The notes under the pieces are model-generated. The model saw only the letters and a program-made list of their open reading frames with translations, was not told where the DNA came from and did no database searches. Positions 1-6,254 of a DNA stretch of 6,254 nucleotides are shown one piece after another. How positions within the stretch are numbered: position 1 is the first letter of the stretch; each line of letters opens with the position of its first letter. The stretch is from assembly GCA_026125625.1 (NCBI GenBank), contig JAHCKU010000193.1:1-6254 (forward strand). Direction: 5' to 3'. This DNA comes from Burkholderiales bacterium. GTDB taxonomy: Bacteria > Pseudomonadota > Gammaproteobacteria > Burkholderiales > SHXO01. A program made the position numbers and the translations under genes.

Positions 1-136
1 AGGTGAACTTTCCGGTCTTCGCATACAACGCGCGGATATCGACCACCTCCGGACCCACCGTCCCTTCCAGGACCGGTAGCTCCAAAGCCGGGGTACCGTC
101 ATTGAAATTGATCGTCGCCGTGCGCTGCCCTGTCAT
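1..136 (-). CDS. gltA: Citrate synthase, N-terminal part (gene runs off the left edge)
   Basis: Reading leftward from an ATG at 136-134, the first 45 residues are visible: MTGQRTATINF, then LELPVLEGTVGPEVVDIR and LYAKTGKFT. This is the small beta-rich N-terminal domain typical of type II (hexameric, Gram-negative) citrate synthases, which carry an ELPVL-GT-GP-V-DIR-LY-KTG-FT pattern. The enzyme condenses oxaloacetate with acetyl-CoA to citrate in the cytosol. The catalytic His and Asp residues lie outside the window, so activity cannot be judged. A purine-rich stretch (AGGCGGAGAG) just before the ATG is a good ribosome binding site and fixes the start. The gene lies 80 nt downstream of sdhE on the same strand, so it may be the last gene of the sdh unit or start from its own promoter. 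The family assignment is confident; completeness is unknown. Confidence 0.9.
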   Translation of the reverse strand, partial: MTGQRTATINFNDGTPALELPVLEGTVGPEVVDIRALYAKTGKFT

Positions 137-160
137 CGATCTCTCCGCCTGTAAATCCCA

Positions 161-174
161 AACCTTCCAAGGTT
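161..174. promoter_or_regulatory. Hyphenated palindrome in the sdhE-gltA gap
   Basis: AACCTT and AAGGTT flank two bases (AACCTT-CC-AAGGTT on the plus strand), a 6+2+6 inverted repeat about 25 nt upstream of the gltA start. On the minus strand a -10-like TATAAC (177-172) overlaps its upstream edge, so the repeat would lie at or just before a transcription start. The two-base centre is too short for a good RNA hairpin, so a protein-binding site is more likely than a terminator. No convincing -35 was found. The symmetry is visible; the regulatory role is inferred. Confidence 0.3.
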
Positions 175-203
175 ATAGAAGTTTACGACGTTTAAGCAGG
201 GAT

Positions 204-216
204 TGTGCATCGCACA
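204..216 (-). other. Small inverted repeat at the 3' end of sdhE
   Basis: TGTGC and GCACA are separated by ATC, giving a 5-bp stem with a 3-nt loop directly after the sdhE stop codon (219-217). There is no run of T after it on the minus strand, so it is not a typical intrinsic terminator. It could be a weak RNA-stabilising hairpin or chance. Apart from this, the 161-174 palindrome and the gltA ribosome binding site, nothing else stands out in the 137-216 gap. Confidence 0.2.
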
Positions 217-462
217 TCAAATCCCCCGGAGCAGGGCCACGATCCGCGCCGCCTCGGCCCCCTCCTCGCCCGCCGGAGGCTCCAGACGCCCCGTGACGAT
301 ATCCCACAGATCATTGTCGGAACACTGCAGCAGACGCTCGAACGCATGCCGTTCCGCCTCCGACAATTCCCCCAGACGCTGCTCCAGAAAACGCGCCAAT
401 ACCAGATCCAGCTCCAGCAGGCCGCGCCGGCAATGCCAGCGAATGCGATCGAGATCCCTCAT
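217..462 (-). CDS. sdhE: SdhE, FAD assembly factor for succinate dehydrogenase (DUF339/CptB family)
   Basis: An 81-residue protein, the usual size for this small helical family (E. coli SdhE is 88). It carries the diagnostic RGxxE motif as RRGLLELD (R13, G14, E17), followed by FERLLQCSDNDLWDIVTG, which matches the conserved second half (a LL-C-D-DL-W pattern). In known members this cytosolic protein binds SdhA and promotes covalent attachment of FAD to its active-site histidine, which complex II needs to work. The gene lies 30 nt after sdhB in the same operon, fitting that role. The ATG at 462 has only a weak Shine-Dalgarno (GAGG, too close), so translation may depend on coupling to sdhB. No alternative start codon exists between the sdhB stop and this ATG in this frame. 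Confidence 0.93.
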   Translation of the reverse strand: MRDLDRIRWHCRRGLLELDLVLARFLEQRLGELSEAERHAFERLLQCSDNDLWDIVTGRLEPPAGEEGAEAARIVALLRGI

Positions 463-492
463 GGCCTCACGCTGAAGTTTTTCAACAGCCTG

Positions 493-1188
493 CTAGACGG
501 TGCGCCGGACCATCAGATCCTTGATATTCCCGATCGCCTTGGTCGGATTGAGGCCTTTAGGGCAGACGTCCACGCAGTTCATGATCGAGTGACAGCGGAA
601 CAGCCGATACGGATCCTCCAGATTGTCCAGGCGCGCGTTGGTAGCCAGATCACGCGAATCGGCCAGGAAGCGGTAGGCCTGAAGCAGCCCGGCCGGCCCG
701 ACGAATTTGTCCGGATTCCACCAGAAGGATGGACAGGCGGTGCTGCAGCACGCACACAGGATGCATTCGTACAGACCGTCCAGCTCCTCGCGCTCCTGCG
801 GCGTCTGCAGGCGCTCCTTTTCCGGCGGTGGCTCGTCGTTGATCAGGTACGGGCGCACCGAGTGATACTGCTTGAAGAACTGCGACATGTCGACCACCAG
901 GTCGCGGATCACCGGCAGCCCCGGCAGCGGCCGGATCTCCACCGGTTCCTTCAGATCGCTCAGGCGGGTGATGCAGGCCAGCCCGTTCTTGCCGTTGATG
1001 TTCATCGCATCCGAACCGCATACGCCCTCTCGGCAGGAGCGACGCAGCGTGAGCGAGTCATCCAGGGACTTGATGCGCACCAGAGCATCCAGGAGCATCC
1101 TGTCGCTCGGGTCGAGATCGACGCGATAGTCCTGCATACGCGGCTGCGCGTCTTTCTCGGGATCGTAGCGGTAGATTCGGAAGTGCAT
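493..1188 (-). CDS. sdhB: Succinate dehydrogenase iron-sulfur subunit SdhB
   Basis: A 231-residue protein, against 238 in E. coli. It carries electrons from FADH2 in SdhA through three Fe-S clusters to ubiquinone at the inner membrane. The N-terminal ferredoxin domain holds the [2Fe-2S] ligands in SCREGVCGSD (C52, C57, D60) and C72; the Asp ligand matches E. coli. The C-terminal domain has ECILCACCSTACP (C142, C145, C148, C152), RCHSIMNC (C199, C205) and CP (C209), which together supply the [3Fe-4S] and [4Fe-4S] ligands. The quinone-pocket Trp is in SFWWNPD (W157) and the His after C199 is present. A strong AAGGAG ribosome binding site sits 5 nt before the ATG at 1188. The gene follows sdhA after a 32-nt gap and precedes sdhE. 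Nothing is missing. Confidence 0.98.
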   Translation of the reverse strand: MHFRIYRYDPEKDAQPRMQDYRVDLDPSDRMLLDALVRIKSLDDSLTLRRSCREGVCGSDAMNINGKNGLACITRLSDLKEPVEIRPLPGLPVIRDLVVDMSQFFKQYHSVRPYLINDEPPPEKERLQTPQEREELDGLYECILCACCSTACPSFWWNPDKFVGPAGLLQAYRFLADSRDLATNARLDNLEDPYRLFRCHSIMNCVDVCPKGLNPTKAIGNIKDLMVRRTV

Positions 1189-1220
1189 ATCCTCTCCTTG
1201 AGGGGACTGGAGGCCAGCCT

Positions 1221-2983
<1,763 letters not shown>

Positions 2984-2984
<1 letters not shown>

Positions 2985-3331
2985 CACACGCTCCACAGGA
3001 TTTGCAGTGCCCAGCCGGCGTAGGCGATCAGGGCCAGGCCGACAATGGCCTCCAGAGCCAGGCGCAACCCCGTCGGCTTGACGTAGTCCATCAGGATGTC
3101 GCGCATGCCGACCCAGGCGTGCGCAAAAATGCTGGCCAGGAACAGAAAGGTCGCGAGCTTCATGCCCTGATTGGCGAACAGCGACTTCCAGGCCAGATAG
3201 TGCTTGGGCGGCGCGATCACCAGGATCAGTAGCAGCAGCAGCGTATAGAGGGCCATGACCACCGCCGTGATGCGCTGGACCAGCCAGCCGCGCAGGCCGT
3301 AATGGGCACCGACGATGACGCGCTTCACCAT
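2984..3331 (-). CDS. sdhD: Succinate dehydrogenase membrane anchor subunit SdhD
   Basis: A 115-residue protein, exactly the length of E. coli SdhD. Three hydrophobic segments (about 17-41, 57-78 and 88-113) form one half of the heme b and ubiquinone-binding membrane anchor. The conserved block HAWVGMRDILMDYVKP starts at H71, the position of the E. coli heme b axial ligand; D82 and Y83 match the quinone-pocket pair. The frame is open upstream to 3478, but the ATG at 3331 gives the family's normal N-terminus and has GGGAG 7 nt upstream. The longer version would add 49 residues with no anchor-like character that overlap sdhC. The gene overlaps the end of sdhC by 7 nt and its TGA stop shares one base with the sdhA ATG. 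Confidence 0.95.
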
Positions 3332-3711
3332 AGGAATACTCCCAGTATCAAGGTGAGCAGCAGGCTGCCCGCGAGCACGATGCGGCTGCTCCGGCGTGCC
3401 GCCTGCAGCTCCACTCCGCAGTGAACGTCCAGCAGAAGGAAACGAATGCCGGCAAGCAAGTGATGCAGATAGGCCCACAGCAGGCCGAGCAGAATCAGCT
3501 TCACCAGCGGCTGCTCGATCACGCCGCGGTAGCGCACGTAGCTGTCCGGAGAGGCGAGGCTGGCGTGCAGCAGATACAGCAGGAAGGGCAGAAACAGAAA
3601 CAGGCCGAAGCCGCTGATGCGGTGCAGGATCGACACCAGCGCCGGCAGCGGCAGGCGGATCTTGCTCACATCGAGGTATTTGGGCCTGGTTTTGATCATG
3701 GATGACTGCAT
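3325..3711 (-). CDS. sdhC: Succinate dehydrogenase cytochrome b556 subunit SdhC
   Basis: A 128-residue membrane protein (E. coli: 129) that pairs with SdhD to hold heme b and ubiquinone. The N-terminal signature runs from RPKYLD to IRLPLPALVSILHRISG, with the quinone-site S27 and R31 at the E. coli positions. The second signature, H-LLA-GIRFLLLD, places the heme ligand at H84, again the same number as E. coli. Transmembrane segments are at about 33-52, 67-90 and 109-128. Possible starts are ATGs at 3756, 3711 and 3699. The one at 3711 is chosen because GGAGGAGG lies 8 nt upstream and because it aligns residue for residue with E. coli; the 3756 start would overlap the regulator gene. The first gene of the complex II set, it follows the regulator by 28 nt with no room for a separate full promoter in the gap. 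Confidence 0.95.
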   Translation of the reverse strand: MQSSMIKTRPKYLDVSKIRLPLPALVSILHRISGFGLFLFLPFLLYLLHASLASPDSYVRYRGVIEQPLVKLILLGLLWAYLHHLLAGIRFLLLDVHCGVELQAARRSSRIVLAGSLLLTLILGVFLW

Positions 3712-3739
3712 GGATGGATCCTCCTCCCCGATGATGACA

Positions 3740-4498
3740 TCAGCCGGTAATGGCATTGCGGTAGTGGTGCTCCTGGCTGTCGCAGTAGCAGCGCCTGAGC
3801 TCGGACGGTTCCTGGCCGTAGGTGAAAGCCACGCGCTCGATCAACAGCATCGGCGTGCCGGGCACGCAGTGCAGGATCGCAGCCACTTCGCGCGGAGCAA
3901 GCACGGCCTTGACCCGCTCCTCTGCCTGCAGCATGCGCACGCCGAAGCGCGCCTCGTACATGCTGTAGAGCATGCATTCGTGCTGCTCCACCACGGTGGC
4001 GCTCAGCCCCTTGAAGCGGGCTGCGGGCAGCCGGATCTCTTCGTAGCACGCGGCTCGATCATTGATCATCAGCAGGCGCTTGAGCAGGAAGGTAGTGGCG
4101 GTAGAGCTCAAGCCGAGCAGGCGCGCAGCAGCGGGATCGCGCCCGCGCTCCAGGCCCAGCAGCCGCGCGGTCAGCTCGCGCATCGGCTCCGCATCGGGGT
4201 TGATGCGCAGGAACGGAAACTGGCTGCGCTCGCCCGCGTAGGTGGCGACGAAGGTACCCTTGCCCTGCTGGCGCACCAGCACGCGCTCTTCGGCCAGCTC
4301 ACCAACCGCCTTGCGCACCGTGCCCTGGCTCACGCTGTAGCGGCTGGCCAGCTCGATCTCGCTGGGAATGGGCTCCCCCGGCCGCCATTCCCCGCTGACC
4401 AGGCTCTGTGTGATGAGCGCCTTGATCTGCCGGTATAGCGGCTGGAAGGCCGGTGATTCGCCCCGGGGCTGGGCGCGATAAAGTGCGGCGGATTTCAT
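3740..4498 (-). CDS. GntR-family (HutC subfamily, UTRA domain) transcriptional regulator of the sdh/mdh locus
   Basis: A 252-residue DNA-binding protein. The N-terminal GntR winged helix-turn-helix is clear: PLYRQIK (20-26), PSEIELASRY (45-54), recognition helix region SQGTVRKAV (57-65) and the wing RQQGKGTFV (76-84). From about 95 to 245 a UTRA-type effector domain follows, ending in the typical GTPMLLIERVAF...SELRR pattern. UTRA regulators bind small metabolites and release or rearrange on DNA; the ligand here cannot be read from the sequence. The gene is upstream of and probably co-transcribed with sdhC, and is divergent from mdh, so a local autoregulator of TCA genes is the natural inference. 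Start is uncertain: this ATG lacks a Shine-Dalgarno, while an in-frame GTG at 4519 has GGCGG 4 nt upstream and would add seven residues. The DNA-binding domain is complete either way. Confidence 0.9.
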   Translation of the reverse strand: MKSAALYRAQPRGESPAFQPLYRQIKALITQSLVSGEWRPGEPIPSEIELASRYSVSQGTVRKAVGELAEERVLVRQQGKGTFVATYAGERSQFPFLRINPDAEPMRELTARLLGLERGRDPAAARLLGLSSTATTFLLKRLLMINDRAACYEEIRLPAARFKGLSATVVEQHECMLYSMYEARFGVRMLQAEERVKAVLAPREVAAILHCVPGTPMLLIERVAFTYGQEPSELRRCYCDSQEHHYRNAITG

Positions 4499-4540
4499 GA
4501 GGCGGTATCTGTTTAGCACAAATCCGCCGACGCGTCCAGT

Positions 4541-4566
4541 TAAGATATCTTATATAAGACATAAGA
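4541..4566. promoter_or_regulatory. Candidate operator: 7-bp-phased TAAGA/TCTTA cluster
   Basis: In this AT-rich patch inside GC-rich DNA, TAAGA occurs at 4541, 4555 and 4562 and its complement TCTTA at 4548, all in exact 7-bp register. This produces two perfect, overlapping 12-bp palindromes: TAAGATATCTTA (4541-4552) and TCTTATATAAGA (4548-4559). Dimeric GntR-family proteins bind short palindromes, commonly next to their own gene, so this is the likely binding site of the divergently read regulator. It covers the -10 and start region of the inferred gntR-sdh promoter and lies just upstream of the mdh -35. The repeats are directly visible; the identity of the binding protein is inferred. Confidence 0.6.
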
Positions 4567-4578
4567 GTGGTTTGACAG
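4549..4578 (-). promoter_or_regulatory. Probable sigma70 promoter for the gntR-sdhCDAB-sdhE unit
   Basis: On the minus strand, CTGTCA (4578-4573, 4 of 6 to the -35 consensus) is followed after 18 nt by TATAAG (4554-4549, 5 of 6 to the -10). Transcription would begin near 4542, giving a leader of about 20-45 nt depending on the regulator's start codon. Its -35 lies on the same bases as the mdh -35 on the other strand, and its -10 lies within the palindrome cluster, so a bound regulator would block it. The spacer is slightly long and the -35 is weak. Confidence 0.45.
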
Positions 4579-4601
4579 CGCCTCGGAGGCATGGCTATGA
4601 T
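4572..4601 (+). promoter_or_regulatory. Sigma70 promoter for mdh
   Basis: A perfect -35 hexamer TTGACA (4572-4577) is followed after 18 nt by TATGAT (4596-4601, 5 of 6 to the -10). The predicted start is near 4608, leaving a leader of about 98 nt before the mdh ATG. It is the best promoter match noticed in the non-coding DNA of the window and sits immediately downstream of the operator-like cluster, in a position where a bound regulator would not block polymerase directly. Confidence 0.65.
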
Positions 4602-4607
4602 TCGGCG

Positions 4608-4705
4608 TTCACTCGGTGCCCGCGCCATGGATGGGCGCACTTCGCGGCCGGCCCGCGGGCGCTCGCAGCCGTTTCCGTCATTCGTCGAACTGCGGAGCAC
4701 ATACG
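4608..4705 (+). other. GC-rich structured leader of mdh
   Basis: The stretch between the predicted mdh start of transcription and its ATG can fold: GCGCC (4622-4626) pairs with GGCGC (4634-4638) over a 7-nt loop, and GCCCGCGGGC (4651-4660) is a perfect palindrome adjoining GGCCGGCC (4646-4653). It matches no riboswitch class I recognise, and no T-run suggests attenuation. In-frame codons upstream of 4706 (GTG at 4616, ATG at 4631) lack ribosome binding sites and are not used as starts here. Confidence 0.3.
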
Positions 4706-5695
4706 ATGAAAGCACCCGTCCGCGTAGCGGTCACCGGCGCCGCCGGCCAGATCGGCTACAGCCTCCTGTTCAGAATCGCCGCCGGCGAGATGCTGGGCGC
4801 CGACCAGCCGGTGATCCTGCAACTGCTGGAGATCCCGCACGAGAAGGCGCAGAAGGCGCTGCAGGGCGTGATGATGGAACTGGACGATTGCGCCTTTCCG
4901 CTGCTGGCCGGCATGAGCGCCACGGACGACGCCAAGGTCGCCTTCCGCGACGCCGATATCGCACTGCTGGTAGGCGCCCGGCCGCGCGGGCCCGGCATGG
5001 AGCGCAAGGATCTGCTCATGGAGAACGCCAAGATCTTCGTCGAGCAGGGTCGTGCCCTGGATTCAGCCGCCAAGCGCGAGGTGAAGGTGCTGGTGGTAGG
5101 CAATCCCGCCAACACCAATGCCTACATCGCCATGAAGATGGCACCGGGACTGAATCCGCGCAATTTCACCGCCATGATGCGTCTGGACCACAACCGCGCG
5201 ATCTCCCAGGTCGCGGCCAGGATCGAGCGCCCGGTAGGCAGCATTCGCAAAGTCACCGTCTGGGGCAATCACTCCGCCACCCAGTATCCGGATCTGTTCC
5301 AGGCGGAATCCGACGGCAGGAAGCTGTGGCCGCTGATCAACGACCAGGCGTGGCTGGAAAACACCTTCATCCCCACTGTGCAGAAGCGCGGAGCGGCCAT
5401 CATCGACGCCCGCGGCGCCTCGTCCGCGGCCAGCGCCGCCAACGCCGCGATCGATCATGTGCGTGACTGGGTCAAGGGCTCGCACAGCGGCGACTGGGTC
5501 AGCATGGGCGTGCCTGCAGACGGCAGCTACGGCATTCCCGAGGGGGTGATCTACGGCTATCCGGTCACCTGCACCAACGGCAGCTACGAGATCGTCAAAG
5601 GCATCGACGTGAGCGCGTTCAGCCGGGCACGCATGGATGCCACCCACAAGGAGCTTCTGGAGGAGCGCGACGCCGTGAGCAGCCTGCTCGGGTAA
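4706..5695 (+). CDS. mdh: Malate dehydrogenase (NAD, type 2 / cytosolic-like)
   Basis: A 329-residue protein of normal family length that interconverts malate and oxaloacetate with NAD in the cytosol. The Rossmann motif is TGAAGQIGYSLLFRIA (10-25). An acidic residue after beta-2 (E42 in LLEIP) favours NAD over NADP. The mobile loop GARPRGPGMERKDLL carries the substrate arginines R94 and R100. RLDHNRA supplies the catalytic Asp (D161) and a third Arg (R164), and WGNHSATQYPD the catalytic His (H189). This is the type shared with eukaryotic cytosolic enzymes, not the E. coli type. The start at 4706 is supported by CGGAG 8 nt upstream and by the family N-terminus; the open frame continues upstream to a GTG at 4616 but without such support. 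It is divergent from the regulator and followed 41 nt later by prpB, probably in one transcript. Confidence 0.97.
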   Translation: MKAPVRVAVTGAAGQIGYSLLFRIAAGEMLGADQPVILQLLEIPHEKAQKALQGVMMELDDCAFPLLAGMSATDDAKVAFRDADIALLVGARPRGPGMERKDLLMENAKIFVEQGRALDSAAKREVKVLVVGNPANTNAYIAMKMAPGLNPRNFTAMMRLDHNRAISQVAARIERPVGSIRKVTVWGNHSATQYPDLFQAESDGRKLWPLINDQAWLENTFIPTVQKRGAAIIDARGASSAASAANAAIDHVRDWVKGSHSGDWVSMGVPADGSYGIPEGVIYGYPVTCTNGSYEIVKGIDVSAFSRARMDATHKELLEERDAVSSLLG

Positions 5696-5736
5696 GTGCT
5701 GCGTCCGCAACGAGGCGATCGAAAGCGAGGAACGAC

Positions 5737-6254
5737 ATGTCGGCAGGAGCCAGATTCAGGGCCGCAGTGCAGACGGAGAAGCCGCTGCAGGTCATCGGCG
5801 CCATCAACGCTTACCATGCGCGCCTGGCGCAGCGCACCGGCTACAAGGCAATCTACCTGTCCGGCGGCGGCGTGGCCGCCGGCTCGCTGGGGCTGCCCGA
5901 TCTGGGCATCAGCACGCTCGATGATGTGCTGGTGGACGTGCGCCGCATCACCGACGTGTGCGACCTGCCGCTGCTGGTGGACGTGGATACCGGCTTCGGC
6001 GGCGCGTTCAACATCGCGCGCACGGTCAAGTCGCTGATCAAGTTCGGTGCCGGCGCCATGCACATCGAGGATCAGGTGCAGGCCAAGCGCTGCGGGCATC
6101 GGCCGGGCAAGGAGATCGTATCGCGCGAGGAGATGGTCGATCGCATCAAGGCCGCGGTGGATGCGCGTACCGACCGCGACTTCGTCATCATGGCCCGTAC
6201 CGACGCCCTCGCGGTCGAAGGTCTGCAGGCGGCCATCGACCGCGCCTGCGCCTG
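5737..6254 (+). CDS. prpB: 2-methylisocitrate lyase, N-terminal part (gene runs off the right edge)
   Basis: The first 172 residues of an enzyme usually about 290 long; the frame is still open at the edge. It splits 2-methylisocitrate into pyruvate and succinate, the last step of the methylcitrate route for propionyl-CoA. Diagnostic blocks are YLSGGGVAAGSLGLPDLG (40-57), the Mg-binding pair D82 and D84 in VDVDTGFGG, E111 in HIEDQ, and the catalytic C119 in AKRCGHRPGK. The full pattern is that of PrpB rather than the longer isocitrate lyase AceA. The ATG at 5737 has GAGG 6 nt upstream. With only 41 nt after mdh and no promoter or terminator visible there, it is likely co-transcribed with mdh. 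Its succinate product is the substrate of the complex II encoded on the other strand. Confidence 0.95.
   Translation, partial: MSAGARFRAAVQTEKPLQVIGAINAYHARLAQRTGYKAIYLSGGGVAAGSLGLPDLGISTLDDVLVDVRRITDVCDLPLLVDVDTGFGGAFNIARTVKSLIKFGAGAMHIEDQVQAKRCGHRPGKEIVSREEMVDRIKAAVDARTDRDFVIMARTDALAVEGLQAAIDRACA

Noticed and set aside
2985..2996. GTG start four codons upstream for sdhA
   Set aside because: It would sit on top of the ribosome binding site for the ATG at 2984, which matches the family N-terminus and length.
3332..3478. N-terminal extension of sdhD to 3478
   Set aside because: The 49 extra residues are polar, lie over sdhC and are absent from the family; the ATG at 3331 has a good GGGAG site.
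4591..5466. A plus-strand frame starting with ATG right after GGAGGC, overlapping mdh
   Set aside because: The GGAGG is only one base from the ATG, the start lies before the predicted transcription start, and the product is Arg-rich frame-shifted mdh sequence.
5063..5710. A 215-codon open frame on the minus strand opposite mdh
   Set aside because: Shadow of mdh: the composition follows the complement of mdh codons and there is no start signal.

Overview
The window is an ordinary chromosomal TCA-cycle region from a GC-rich proteobacterium. The gene set (GntR/HutC regulator, sdhCDAB, sdhE, gltA in one direction; mdh and prpB in the other) and a cytosolic-type (type 2) NAD malate dehydrogenase suggest a betaproteobacterium or a high-GC gammaproteobacterium outside the Enterobacteriaceae. 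That placement is inference from gene order and protein resemblance. No mobile element, CRISPR array, rRNA or tRNA gene was found.

Minus strand, read from about 4500 down to 1: a GntR-family regulator with a UTRA effector domain (3740-4498), then sdhC (3325-3711), sdhD (2984-3331), sdhA (1221-2984), sdhB (493-1188), sdhE (217-462) and the first 45 codons of gltA (1-136, running off the left edge). Spacing is tight: 28 nt between gntR and sdhC, a 7-nt overlap sdhC/sdhD, a 1-nt TGATG overlap sdhD/sdhA, 32 nt sdhA/sdhB, 30 nt sdhB/sdhE and 80 nt sdhE/gltA. The regulator and the complex II genes therefore look like one transcription unit. gltA may also have its own start signals in the 80-nt gap.

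Plus strand: mdh (4706-5695), then 41 nt later prpB, 2-methylisocitrate lyase (5737 to the right edge, truncated).

The divergent gap (4499-4705) is the most informative non-coding DNA. It holds a consensus-like sigma70 promoter for mdh (TTGACA, 18 nt, TATGAT). A weaker opposing promoter for gntR-sdh shares the same -35 patch (CTGTCA, 18 nt, TATAAG). Next to these is an AT-rich cluster of TAAGA/TCTTA elements spaced exactly 7 bp apart that forms two overlapping 12-bp palindromes. The cluster is a strong candidate operator for the neighbouring GntR protein.

Metabolically the locus fits together. PrpB releases succinate and pyruvate. Complex II, with SdhE inserting its FAD, oxidises succinate to fumarate. 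Mdh makes oxaloacetate, and citrate synthase (or a methylcitrate synthase beyond the window) consumes it. All enzyme genes keep the expected catalytic and cofactor residues, and no disrupted gene was seen.
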